Shown piece after piece: positions 29,592 through 38,604 of a stretch of 64,000 nt of DNA (position 1 is its first letter; the number at the start of each line of letters is the position of its first letter). The notes under the pieces are model-generated. The model saw only the letters and a program-made list of their open reading frames with translations, made no database searches and was not told where the DNA came from. This stretch comes from Bathynomus jamesi. Its lineage: Eukaryota > Arthropoda > Malacostraca > Isopoda > Cirolanidae. The translations under genes were made by a program, and so were the position numbers. The stretch lies in NCBI GenBank assembly GCA_023014485.1, contig JAJOZX010000088.1:1657001-1721000 (forward strand), in the 5' to 3' direction.

Positions 29592-29750
29592 ACACAGATG
29601 GGGTGAGGAGATTTGGGGGAATGGACGTGCGTGTGTTTTGGTTTATTTCAACTTTCTTCGTAAGGTTTCTTTTCCTTTCGTTTTTCCCACTGTTATTCAA
29701 TTGTGGTATTTATAATAAAATAGGAATTAAGTGATTTATTGTGTAAAGAG
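28255..29750. repeat. Tandem ~400-bp units with microsatellites (right arm)
   Basis: Three copies of the unit with TTCCTTTCGTTTTTCCCACT (near 28945, 29370 and 29670) separated by (TA)n and (GT)n. It mirrors 14359-16240 without the left-arm insertion. Frames here are low complexity only. Confidence 0.75.
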
Positions 29751-30344
29751 CGTGTGTTTTAATTATTTATTTAATAAACAGATGAATCTTCTTCATTCCA
29801 ACAATTAAAAGAAATTCTGTATTGATTAACTACCATCATATAAATATATTGTGGTATTTTGATTAATATATGGTTTTAAATATTGCTATCTGGCAACTCA
29901 GCATTCTATTAAATACATGGCGCTATCAGGCAACTCAGCCGGATTAGAGGTCTATAAAAGAGCGAGAAGCTGATGACGGAGTCATTCAAGCTCGGCTCCC
30001 AGCCGAGCAAGGACCCCTGGTCCTTTCTCTTTCTGGCCCTTTGGGAAAACCCTTTAGAGGCCTCTTAGGTTAGGTATACGAAAATAGCTTGGGGAGAACT
30101 CCGCCTCCAAGTTGCATGCCATTGCAATCGGCAAGAAAGGCCGATACTCTCTCTCACTCTCTCCCCCCCCCTTGGCTCCTTCTAAGCCAACTGGCTGATT
30201 AGGAGCCTATAAGACAACGCCTACTCTGCTGAAGTCTTAATATGCACTTGGCTCCTGCTAGGTGAACACCTCTCCTCCTTTCTCTCCTTTCTCTCCTTTC
30301 TCTCCTTTCTCTTGGGGGATAACGCCGCCTCCAAGTTTCCTTTT
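29751..30344. other. Right-arm terminal region, non-coding
   Basis: Mirror of 13745-14358, with CTCGGCTCCCAGCCGAGC (a perfect 18-base palindrome near 29990), CCTTTAGAGGCCTCTTAGGTT and a CTCTCTC tract. No ORF beyond simple-sequence frames. Confidence 0.5.
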
Positions 30345-30498
30345 GCACCTGCAGCATCCCCCACCCCCCTTTGCAGGAAATTTTCCCACCCCCTTTGCAA
30401 CATGTTGTATAACACCCCCACCCCCCATTTGCAACATTACGTAATAAATTGCAAAATTGCAACATTCCTGCACTCTAACCTTTTGCGGCTATACTACT

Positions 30499-30504
30499 TA
30501 GGTG
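30499..30504. other. Right copy of the 6-bp target duplication (TAGGTG)
   Basis: Direct repeat of 13506-13511, immediately after the ACTACT terminus. Confidence 0.85.
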
Positions 30505-30627
30505 CACTAGGCCGTCCAGTCATGTTTTCTTGTAAGGAAAAGCTGAACCGTCCAGCTATGGTTTCTTAGAAGGCAAAGCTAAAGCCATGTTTTCTCATAA
30601 GGCAAAGCTAATGCTGTTAAATAACTT

Positions 30628-30987
30628 GGAGGAAGTGTAATTTACGTCCCCCTGTGGTGCCTAGTGTAGTTTACTTCCCCCTGTGGTGCCTAATTTAGTT
30701 TACGTTCCCCTACATTTTCCTAGTGTAGTTTACGTTCCCCTACGGGCCTACATTATCCTAATGTAGTTTGCGTTCCCCAACTTTGTCGGCGTATACCTAA
30801 TTAAATAAAACTTTAAAACTAACAAAACTATTGCGACTTACCTAACCAATCGTCAATTTATACAAGAAAGATGTCCCTGAAGATGTGAATATATCAAGAA
30901 AGCGCTCGGACTTCGTGTTTCCTTTACCTTTTCCCTGTGGTTCTTTGCTTATTAAAAAGGTCACGTGTTGTTCTGTGATTTTATTGC

Positions 30988-31019
<32 letters not shown>

Positions 31020-31210
31020 TCACACACACTGTATGTATAAATTGCCGGTTGGTTAGGTCGTAATATTTTCGTTAGTTTTAACGTTTTATTTGAGGATTCA
31101 TTTAAAAAATGTCTCCCTAAAGATCCTAATGTAGTTTACGTTCCCCAACTTTGACCTAGTGTAGTTTGTGTCCCCTTTTGCGTCAGGGGGACGTAAACTA
31201 TACTTGCTCC
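30628..31210. mobile_element. TIR element with tandem TAGTTTACGTTCCCC units (copy 1)
   Basis: GGAGGAAGTGTAATTTACGT at the left and ACGTAAACTATACTTGCTCC at the right are inverted ends. The inside holds degenerate repeats of the end itself (AGTGTAGTTTACGTTCCCC, four or more). The flanks AATAACTT and AGTAATTT agree at 6 of 8 bases. A Penelope-like hairpin segment has inserted at about 30865-31025. Relative: 35561-38506. Confidence 0.7.
30873..30911 (+). ncRNA. Hammerhead-ribozyme-like motif
   Basis: GTCC (30873) and GGAC (30908) form stem I. CTGAAGA at 30877 fits CUGANGA, and stem II is GTGA...TCAA (last pair weakened). GAAA is at 30898-30901, followed by palindromic GCGC and TC. A stem III this short fits the dimer-forming hammerheads known from Penelope-like elements. 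Confidence 0.5.
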
Positions 31211-31290
31211 AGTAATTTGGGACGCTTTTCGTTTATTTTGTGATTGTTAAATAATTTGGGACGCCAAAATAGGATATATCAAAATAGGAT

Positions 31291-31914
31291 ATATCCCTAT
31301 ATCATCCTGAATCCATTTCGCTTAAGTCGATTAAAATCGAAAAATTTCCAAATACTGAAGTCATGATATAATCTTGGTTCCTATTAATATGGCGGCAGTA
31401 AACGGATTTTCTCTGATCCCACACTCATTAAACAAAATTTACACTATCTGTTGTTTCTATAACCCTCTTTGCAGACCATATTTACCGCGCGAGATCTTTG
31501 TATTCTTCCTGTAACTAGTGATGGTCATCATGATCGATGCTTTGTTCGTACATTATTTGCTGATAAAAATTTGCCATTGGCGTTACGAGGTGTCGGAATG
31601 GAAAGAGATGGTGACGCATCTGCGGGATCGAAAGGCATTCTGTTTCAAAAATCTAACTTAAAGTTAAAAATCTTGAGGTGGGAATGGAAATGAAAGGATA
31701 TAGCAATAGCTTCTTTTGAAATTTCCACTCGCGAATTTCTCACTCTTGGACGAGGAGCGAATTGGGAATACCAGTGAGTGGGAAGAGACCAGTCAAATTC
31801 TCGAATCACACATCCATCATATATATATATATATAGTATGTATATATGTGTGTGTGTGTTATACTGTATATATATATATATATACACACACAGTATGTAT
31901 ATATATATATATAC
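31291..31914. other. Unassigned stretch with a 74-codon ORF and (TA)n
   Basis: A 74-codon plus-strand frame at 31469-31693 (MQTIFTARDLCILPVT..., later LPLALRGVGMERDGDA) has no family I recognise and no regulatory context. It may be chance. Alternating TA and TGTG/CACA runs fill 31817-31913. Confidence 0.3.
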
Positions 31915-32090
31915 ACGGTGAACCAAAAGTAGGTGGACAGTAGGTTGAATACGGTTTGTGTTATATTATATTAAATATTATAACTAAATTTATTTAAATT
32001 TTATTTTGTATTATAGTATACAAAAAAATTAAATATGTATTCTCAAAATAAACGTTATCATTTACTGTCCACCTACATTTGGTTCACCCT
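31915..32090. mobile_element. Short TA-flanked MITE (GGTGAACCAAA ends)
   Basis: CACGGTGAACCAAAAGTAGG and CCACCTACATTTGGTTCACC are inverted ends of a 176-bp AT-rich element between (TA)n arrays, and both ends continue into CTGTCCACCTAC / GTAGGTGGACAG. No coding content. Confidence 0.8.
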
Positions 32091-32117
32091 ATATATATAT
32101 ATTATATATATATATAT

Positions 32118-32283
32118 GGGCTACGTCGTGGCCAATGTCGTAACACCGCTTCCCGGATATCAGCGAAGTTAAGCGACACTGGGTCTGGGTAGTAGTTGGA
32201 TGGAAAACCTCCGCGCCCAGATTATGTAGCGACCCGTGGTTCGGATCCCACGTATAGCTGTAGGTCCCCTCCGTCATATGACC
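32118..32283 (+). mobile_element. 5S-rRNA-derived SINE-like sequence
   Basis: It contains AGCGAAGTTAAGCGACACTG and GGGTAGTAGTTGGATGG, which correspond to the internal promoter region of eukaryotic 5S rRNA, in the right order and spacing. The preceding GTGGCCAATGTCGTAACACC fits the diverged 5S start. Downstream, GTGGTTCGGATCCCAC is tRNA B-box-like. Mismatches and lack of the 5S 3' end argue for a SINE3-type retroposon or pseudogene. Confidence 0.65.
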
Positions 32284-32347
32284 TTAGATGTTGCGAAGAG
32301 GTTAAAAAAACAATATATATATATATATATAAATTATATATATATAT

Positions 32348-33722
32348 AAGGGGTTCCAAAAAACCTTAGCCCCCCCATTTGCAGCTTACATGTTTACTTA
32401 TATCGAAATAGTTTTTAGTGATTATAAAAATATATAAAATTCTTTATTTATTGCAGGTATTAAAATTACTCTAGCTGATAAAGTGATAATATAATGGCTT
32501 CTCAATTAATTGGTGATTCAGAGAGGCAACGTGTGATAGATCGCATACGAGCAATAACATTTCGGGAAGCTCGTGATGCTGGAGCCACCTTTATAACACG
32601 TTCATGGGTTGCCAAAAAGTTGCGAAGAGGTGAGGACTTTGTCAAAAGAAATTGGAATAAAACTTTGAATGAATGTGAAATGGCTACAACCAAATCTGGG
32701 CGCCCAAATTTACCACTCTCTCAGGAAACAAAGGACATCATTGAAAGCGGTACGCGTAAGCGGAAAAACAGCTGTGCTAAACTTTCTAGAGAGATCGAAG
32801 TGTTGAGAGGAAAGATCGTTAGTGGTGAGATCATTCGACTGTACCGTCATAGGCAAGGTTTAAAGCCTTGGCATGAACTTCCAAAGCCAAGAAAAACTCA
32901 ACTTAACATCGATGACAGAATGTGGTTTGCCCATCATCTTGAAGATTGGGATGTGGATGATTTCATGCATTTAGCTGTCTCCGATGAATTTTTTGTTTAC
33001 GTAACACGTCGGCCTAACTACCAAAATGATCGCCTGTGGGACACAACACCAGATGAAATCGATGACAATGAACATTATCGCGAATTATTAAAAAGTCCAG
33101 ACGGTGTTGGTGTGTTTGTTTTGTTCACTGTAAAGAAGCTCATGTGGGTGCTGAAGCCAAATGGCCAGAGTTGGGATGGACAGTATTTTCGTGATATTAT
33201 TCTATCCCAGCATGTCATTCCTTTTCTAAGAAACCCAAACAATGTTATGGATGTCGATCAGGTCACACTTCTGCACGATAAGGCCCCCTGCTTTAAGGCA
33301 TTAGCCACTCAACAGTTGTTGCGGAACCATGAGATCGATTTCTTTGGAAATGAAGAATGGCCAGGAAATTCTCCTGACCTGAACGTCTGTGAACATATTG
33401 GATCAGTCATAAAGGACAAGGTTGAATGTCTCTTGTTTCAAGAACCTGCAGCAAATCGATTTTCGAAGGATACAATGAAGCAACACATTGAAACTGTTTT
33501 ATCAAATTTGCGTAACGATCAAGATCTATTCACGTCACTTTTGGCAAGCTACCCAAAGCGAATTTAGGCTGTCTTGGAAGCTAATGGCGGGAACACCAAG
33601 TTTTAATTGTTTCTCATTACATGCAGGATTAAATTCTCTTTTGTAAGGTATGTTTAGTTTTACTGTACCTCTAATGGTTTAGGCCATGGGCGCGGGGGGG
33701 CTAAGGTTTATTGGAGCCCCGT
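32348..33722 (+). mobile_element. Tc1/mariner-type transposon, DD37E, apparently complete
   Basis: The ends GGGGTTCCAAAAAACCTTAG and CTAAGGTTTATTGGAGCCCC are inverted and TA-flanked, each continuing as a C or G run. A full-length transposase lies between. Mismatches between the two ends are few. Confidence 0.88.
32494..33567 (+). CDS. Tc1/mariner transposase, DD37E type, intact
   Basis: A 357-residue frame from ATG 32494 to TAG 33567 with no interruption; usual length for the superfamily is about 340-360. The N-terminal third is a paired helix-turn-helix DNA-binding region (FITRSWVAKKLRRGEDFV, then SREIEVLRGKIVSGEII), linked by an SGRPNL motif and a basic GTRKRK patch that may direct nuclear import. 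The catalytic triad is Asp164 (VSDEFFVY), Asp262 (LLHDKAPCF) and Glu300 (SPDLNVCEHIG). I count 37 residues between the last two, so DD37E, a spacing described from mosquitoes and other arthropods. It would excise the element and reinsert it at TA. It is the only complete transposase in the window, so the copy is probably young or still active. Confidence 0.93.
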   Translation: MASQLIGDSERQRVIDRIRAITFREARDAGATFITRSWVAKKLRRGEDFVKRNWNKTLNECEMATTKSGRPNLPLSQETKDIIESGTRKRKNSCAKLSREIEVLRGKIVSGEIIRLYRHRQGLKPWHELPKPRKTQLNIDDRMWFAHHLEDWDVDDFMHLAVSDEFFVYVTRRPNYQNDRLWDTTPDEIDDNEHYRELLKSPDGVGVFVLFTVKKLMWVLKPNGQSWDGQYFRDIILSQHVIPFLRNPNNVMDVDQVTLLHDKAPCFKALATQQLLRNHEIDFFGNEEWPGNSPDLNVCEHIGSVIKDKVECLLFQEPAANRFSKDTMKQHIETVLSNLRNDQDLFTSLLASYPKRI

Positions 33723-33780
33723 ATATACCTTGAGCAAAAACTGAAAGAAACACCTTCCGCCATTTACATACTCCCTTAAT

Positions 33781-34718
33781 GGAGCAATCCAAGAATAAGC
33801 ACCCCAAAGTCTCCAATTCAAGAAAAAGCATCCCAGTTAGACCCCAATCCAAGAAACAGCACCCTAGTTCGACCTCAATCCAAATTAAAGGATTTTAACA
33901 TTATCATTGCTTGATCGCATTTAACACACAGCATCACTTTTTTAAGAAGATTTTTTCCCTTACACCAATTTATTACTGGCAATGGATCTTCAACCAATAA
34001 TGGTAACACTTCAGTTTGAAAAGTTGATGCTGTCATCTTGCCCTCAAACTTCTGAATGGTTTTTACATTTCAGGACTTATTAATAAATATATCGAAACCT
34101 ACGGTAAAATTATTGGGTGCTCTTCCAATATGTGCTCTACCTTAAAATTTACATTCCAATACGTGATCTACTTTAGATTATTCGGATTAGCAGCAGGTAC
34201 GTTAGTTAGCCTTATAAGGCTAACTAACGAAAATATCACGACTTAACCTAACCAATCGTCAAGGGCGTATAGTTGACCTAACGATTGGTTAGGTTAAGTC
34301 ATGATATTTTCGTTAGTTAGCCTTATAAGGCTAGTTTCACGGTAGAGCACGTATTGGAATATGGTAGATCACAGTTTCGCGGTAGAGCACATATTGGAAG
34401 AGCACCAATTATTGAATGCCCGGTTAGGTTAATTGAATGCAAGGTTAGGTCAGCTGTACGCCCCTGACGATTGGTTAGGTTAAGTCGTAATATTTTCGTT
34501 AAAACTAACGAAAATATCACAACATAACCTAACCAATCGTTAAGGGCGTACAATTAACCTAACCGGGTATTCAATTAACCATTTTAGAGCAATTAACTCC
34601 AGTTCAACTCCATTTTAACTCCATTTTAGAGCAATTCAAAAATAAGCACCCTCGTTCGACCCCAATCCAAGAAAAAGCACCCTAAATTGATTTGGGGTGC
34701 TTATTCTTGGATTGCTCC
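33781..34718. mobile_element. TIR element with tandem terminal repeats (GGAGCAATCC family)
   Basis: The ends GGAGCAATCCAAGAATAAGC and GCTTATTCTTGGATTGCTCC are inverted. The left part repeats the terminal unit (AATCCAAGAAAAAGCACCC with GACCC spacer) about four times, and the right part about twice. The flanks CCCTTAAT and CGCTTAAT agree at 7 of 8. The element 34116-34406 is nested inside, and a second GGTTAGG core lies at 34415-34580. Confidence 0.8.
34116..34406. mobile_element. Fold-back element with perfect 8-bp TSD (GGTGCTCTTC family)
   Basis: GGTGCTCTTCCAATATGTGC pairs with GCACATATTGGAAGAGCACC. Inner partial repeats of the end (TTCCAATACGTGATCTAC, GGTAGAGCACGTATTGGAAT) surround the shared GCCTTATAAGGCTAACTAAC core. 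AATTATTG flanks both sides (34108-34115, 34407-34414). Confidence 0.9.
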
Positions 34719-34792
34719 CGCTTAATCAACAGAGGACACGTTCCGTTTGTAAACTAAGTACAGGCACTCCAAAAAATTGCCAGTGTCTGTAA

Positions 34793-35284
34793 CAGACATG
34801 GGGTAATAGCAATAGGTAATAGTAATAGTAATAGACTATTACAGGATTTTGGCTGTAATAATAGAAGGCAAAGTAATAGATAATAGTCTATTACTTTCCT
34901 ATTACAGTGGCAATGTACATATTGTGTGAACAAAGAACTGAAAAATGAAGTAAATCTACTTTAAACTAAAATAAACATGTATGTGTACTAATATTGTGTC
35001 AAATTTTTCCTTCGATAAAGTAAAATTATGAAGACGTACAGTCTCTGAAATTGTAATGATTTGGTTGAAACAAATATTTGTTAACACACTGCTTCTAATT
35101 GCATTTAAATAGATATAAAGATCCTTTCAAATGAGTGAATTACCCTACATACAAAAGTAATAGTAATAGATGAACAAGTAATAGTAATAGATGAAAAATA
35201 AAGTAATAGTAATAGTAATAGAAGAAATCAAAAGTAACAGTAATAGTAATAGTAATAAAAACCCAGTAATAGACCTCATGTCTG
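34793..35284. mobile_element. hAT-type MITE (CAGACATG ends) with perfect TSD
   Basis: Inverted ends CAGACATGGGGTAATA and TAATAGACCTCATGTCTG, with AATAGTAATAG simple repeat on both inner sides. GTCTGTAA is duplicated (34785-34792, 35285-35292). It inserted into the SINE that continues at 35286. No transposase. Confidence 0.88.
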
Positions 35285-35285
35285 G

Positions 35286-35364
35286 TCTGTAACTCAGTGG
35301 GTAACACCGTTTACTATAAGCAAATTGAAGACCTTGAGGTTGGGGGTTCGACTCCCGATAATTC

Positions 35365-35396
<32 letters not shown>

Positions 35397-35470
35397 CGAC
35401 AGTTAGAGCAATGGGCCACATTAGCTGTCTTCTGCACTGTGCCATTTGATCCTACTCTAATTTTAAAAAT
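35286..35470 (+). mobile_element. tRNA-derived SINE with (AAT)n
   Basis: A-box-like TAACTCAGTGGGTAACACCG and B box GGTTCGACTCCC (about 35345-35356), then (AAT)n at 35368-35396 and TAGAGCAATGGGCCACATTAG. Same family as 4755-4965. Split at its head by the hAT MITE. Confidence 0.7.
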
Positions 35471-35695
35471 GTCACTTGTCAGCCATAGTCAGCCGTTGTG
35501 TGAAAAAAAAGTTCAGTAAAAAAATTAGTAAATATAAGTCGCTTGTGTAATACAACTTTTGGAGCAAGTGTAGTTTACGTCCCCCTGTGGTGCCTCGTGT
35601 AGTTTACGTTCCCCTATATTATCCGAGTGTAGTTTGCGTTCCCCAACTTTGTCCGCGTATTCCTAATCCAATAAAACGTTAACACGTTTAAACGT

Positions 35696-35698
<3 letters not shown>

Positions 35699-35750
<52 letters not shown>
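35699..35750. repeat. (TA)n microsatellite
   Basis: Pure TA immediately before the DD41D copy B end. Confidence 0.95.
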
Positions 35751-35751
<1 letters not shown>

Positions 35752-35754
<3 letters not shown>

Positions 35755-36509
35755 GGTGGGCCGTAAGTTTCCATACATAGGAAAAATTAAACGTTTGTTT
35801 TTATGTTTCAGATACCCTAAGAATATGCGTTTGACGTAAGATCTTGTTTACTGATGAAGCAAATTTTTACGTCAATGGAGAGGTTAATCGGCAAAACATA
35901 CGTTATTGGAGTAATGCTAACCCTAACTGGCTGAGTCCGACGAAGATGCAAGGTGCCGGTAAAGTGATGGTGTGGGCCGGGATATGGGGTGACAGAATTA
36001 TTGGACCAATTTTTGTCAGTGGAAATCTTAATGCCGAAAGGTATCTTAACATGTTGCAAGAAGAGATTTTCCCATCCCTGCTAAACGAGGAAGGTAACTT
36101 CCCAGTTTACTTCCAGCAAGATGGAGCTCCACCTCATTATGGTCTTCACGTGCGTCGGTATTTGGATCAGCAGTTTCCGGATGCTTGGATTGGTCGGCGT
36201 GGTCCTGTGGAGTGGCCTCCCAGATCCCCAGATCTCACCCCCCTTGATTTCTATCTTTGGGGGCACTTGAAGGCCATGGTGTATCAGGAAAAGATACGAG
36301 ACATAAATCATCTAAAGGAACGTATCACCAACGCCATTACAAGCATAACGTCAACTGTGCTAATGCGTGTTCATCAACAGTGGGGAACACGTATTGAAAT
36401 GTGTTTTCAAAACAATGGCAACCATGTAGAGCATATTATATAAATAAAAATGGTTGTCCATAAAAAAATGTTTATTTTTCCTATGTATGGAAACTTACGG
36501 CCCACCCTG
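35752..36509 (+). mobile_element. Tc1/mariner DD41D deletion derivative, copy B
   Basis: Same ends and interior as 2000-2753, 758 bp. Differences seen by eye are a few indels and one or two substitutions. Flanked by (TA)n on both sides. Confidence 0.92.
35847..36443 (+). pseudogene. Tc1/mariner DD41D transposase catalytic fragment (copy B)
   Basis: A continuous frame of about 198 residues holding all three catalytic Asp: [21 protein letters not shown], and [15 protein letters not shown]. Counting from QQD to PLD gives 41 residues between, hence DD41D. The tail ([17 protein letters not shown], then [15 protein letters not shown]) ends with TAA at 36443. There is no ATG at the head, and the helix-turn-helix half is absent because of an internal deletion just inside the left end, so it cannot bind its own ends. 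The frame is unbroken, unlike copy A, which lost one C. Confidence 0.9.
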
Positions 36510-36510
<1 letters not shown>

Positions 36511-36565
<55 letters not shown>

Positions 36566-36597
36566 TGTATATATGTATATATATATATGTATAGAAA
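36511..36597. repeat. (TA)n microsatellite with TGTATA interruptions
   Basis: It joins the DD41D element to tRNA-like cluster 2. Confidence 0.95.
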
Positions 36598-37740
36598 CGA
36601 CGTAAGTATAGAGGAGTGTTCTGCACACGAGGAAGAGAAATAACGAACAAATAAAAAATGAGGTAACCGCCCGGGAATCGAACCCAGGATCTTCCGATTG
36701 CCGGTCAGACATGCTACCACTACACTACGGGCCTCGATCAGTCAGAAGTCACAATTCTCCTACATAGGGCAGAAACCAATGCCTTGAGAGGGCACCCTCG
36801 CAAATCGTGAATATGTACATTTAACTGCAATGACCACGCAGTATATTAATGTATAGAAACGACGTAAGTATAGAGGAGTGTTCTGCACACGAGGAAGAGA
36901 AATAACGAACAAATGAAAAATGAGGTGACCGCCCGGGAATCGAACCCAGGACCTTCCGATTGCCGGTCAGACATGCTACCACTACACTACGGGCCTCGAT
37001 CAGTCAGAAGTCGCAATTCTCCTACATAGGGCAGAAACCAATGCCTTGAGAGGGCACCCTCGCAAATCGTGAATATGTACATTTAACTGCAATGACCACG
37101 CAGTATATTAATGTATAGAAACGACGTAAGTATAGAGGAGTGTTCTGCATACGAGGAAGAGAAATAACGAACAAATGAAAAATGAGGTGACCGCCCGGGA
37201 ATCGAACCCAGGACCTTCCGATTGCCGGTCAGACATGCTACCACTACACTACGGGCCCTATGTAGGAGAATTGCGACTTCTGACTGATCGAGGCCCGTAG
37301 TGTAGTGGTAGCATGTCTGACCGGCAATCGGAAGGTCCTGGGTTCGATTCCCGGGCGGTCACCTCATTTTTCATTTGTTCGTTATTTCTCTTCCTCGTGT
37401 GCAGAACACTCCTCTATACTTACGTCGTTTCTATACATTAATATACTGCGTGGTCTTGCAGTTAAATGTACATATTCACGATTTGCGAGGGTGCCCTCTC
37501 AAGGCATTGGTTTCTGCCCTATGTAGGAGAATTGCGACTTCTGACTGATCGAGGCCCGTAGTGTAGTGGTAGCATGTCTGACCGGCAATCGGAAGGTCCT
37601 GGGTTCGATTCCCGGGCGGTCACCTCATTTTTCATTTGTTCGTTATTTCTCTTCCTCGTGTGAAGAACACTCCTCTATACTTACGTCGTTTCTATACATT
37701 AATATACTGCGTGGTCATTGCAGTTAAATGTGTGTATATA
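36598..37740. repeat. Inverted cluster of tRNA-like repeat units (cluster 2)
   Basis: Three minus units (tRNA-like cores near 36663-36734, 36925-36997, 37186-37257) meet two plus units (37292-37362, 37552-37622) with a turn near 37258-37275. Units are about 260 bp and include GAAACGACGTAAGTATAGAG, the core with GGTTCGATTCCCGGG, and a GAATATGTACATTTAACTGC segment. The shared architecture with cluster 1 but different sequence shows that two lineages made the same inverted array. Confidence 0.85.
37292..37362 (+). repeat. tRNA-like core in cluster 2
   Basis: GTAGTGTAGTGGTAGCATGT (A-box region) and GGTTCGATTCC (B box), with a TCTGA/TCGGA stem closing the loop CCGGCAA. Position 33 is C, not T, and the acceptor stem does not pair, so it is a tRNA-derived repeat. 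Confidence 0.65.
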
Positions 37741-37838
37741 TATATATATTGACGATTGGTTAAGTCGTAATATTTTCGTTAGTTTTAACGTTTTATTTGA
37801 TGGATTCATTTAAAAAATGTCTCCTAAAGATCCTAGTG

Positions 37839-38389
37839 GGATCATACGTAGAATTCGGACCCCAGGTAACCCTAATGGAGAATACAGACCCCAACTTTCC
37901 CCTAATGTAGAATCCAGACCCCAACTTTCCCCTAATGTAGAATCCAGACCCCAACTTTCCCCTAATGTATAGATTATAGAAGCCAGACCCCAAACGAATC
38001 GTATAAGGACATCAATAAACAATTTAAAGGTTCATAGAAAATTTTATTATTATTATCACAAATAAAAACCATTAAAATCACACAATTGTAAAATCTTATA
38101 TCAAATGTAGAATTCGGACCCCAGCCTTCTTTAGTTAGCTTTATAAGGCTAACTAACGAAAATATCACAACCTAACCTAACCAATCGTTAGGTTAACTGT
38201 ACGCCCTTGACGATTGGTTAGATTAGGTCATGATATTTTCGTTAGTTAGAGATGTTAAGGCAAATGTAGAAACTCAAATAGTTAAAGAGTAGCTTAAACA
38301 AGCCAAATGGAGAATACAGACCCCAACCTTCCGCTAATGTAGAATTCGGACCCCAACCTTGGTAGGGGTCCGAATTCTACATATGATCC
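37839..38389. mobile_element. Fold-back element with perfect 8-bp TSD (GGATCATA family)
   Basis: The ends GGATCATACGTAGAATTCGG and CCGAATTCTACATATGATCC are inverted. The terminal segment recurs as tandem GTAGAATCCAGACCCCAAC units (37850-37985), and the shared GGTTAGG core lies at 38118-38262. TCCTAGTG flanks both sides (37831-37838, 38390-38397). Confidence 0.9.
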
Positions 38390-38604
38390 TCCTAGTGTAG
38401 TATACGTTCCCCAACTTTGACCTAGTGTAGTTTACGTTCCCCAACTTTGGCCTAGAGTAGTTTGTGTCCCTTTTTGCGTCAGGGGGACGTAAACTACACT
38501 TGCTCCGAACTTTTTCCTGCGATTTTAACTTTTTTTGACGATGTAATAACTGCCATGGGGAATGACACCTGGAATCCCATGCCGGTCCCAAGCCCGGATA
38601 AAAG

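Larger units (their letters stand above)
13512..30498. mobile_element. Giant palindromic element (two 8-9 kb inverted arms)
   Basis: Left arm 13512-22203 and right arm 22527-30498 are inverted copies, including genes, intergenic repeats and terminal sequences. The element starts AGTAGT, ends ACTACT, and is bounded by TAGGTG on both sides, so it inserted as a unit. In the possible PC4-like gene 8 of 239 residues differ between arms and in the IER-like gene 3 of 182, so the arms have aged separately. The left arm has an extra segment (about 14560-15130) missing from the right. The 6-bp duplication and AG...CT ends are features of Polinton/Maverick integration (established for that group), but its hallmark genes are not visible. 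The affiliation is therefore open: a viral-type or large non-autonomous element are both possible. Confidence 0.85.
12205..31290 (-). mobile_element. Merlin/ISXO2-like DNA transposon, split by the 17-kb palindrome
   Basis: The left end (GATATCCTATTTTGGCGTCC, AAGTTATTTAACAATCACAA, ATAAACG, near 12208-12265) is inverted at the right end (near 31217-31285, GGGACGCCAAAATAGGATAT). Between the ends lie the decayed ISXO2-like transposase, a nested fold-back (12268-12604), the giant palindrome and a TIR element (30628-31210). The right end has a partial duplication (AAAATAGGATATATC twice), so the exact terminus and target duplication could not be fixed. Confidence 0.7.
35561..38506. mobile_element. 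TIR element with tandem TAGTTTACGTCCCC units (copy 2), multiply invaded
   Basis: GGAGCAAGTGTAGTTTACGT and ACGTAAACTACACTTGCTCC are perfect inverted ends 2.9 kb apart. The flanks CAACTTTT and GAACTTTT agree at 7 of 8. Both ends carry further copies of the terminal unit. Nested inside are (TA)n, a DD41D element, tRNA-like cluster 2 and the 37839-38389 element. Confidence 0.82.

Noticed and set aside
13512..30498. Palindrome as a pure assembly mirror
   Set aside because: The arms differ by substitutions, frameshifts, an extra left-arm insertion and repeat lengths, and a target duplication bounds the unit. Long reads are still needed for proof.
31469..31693. 74-codon ORF as a host exon
   Set aside because: No recognised domain, splice context or second exon; left as unassigned.
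36663..37622. tRNA genes in the tRNA-like clusters
   Set aside because: A and B boxes are present but the acceptor stems do not pair and U33 is missing; tandem repeat context instead.
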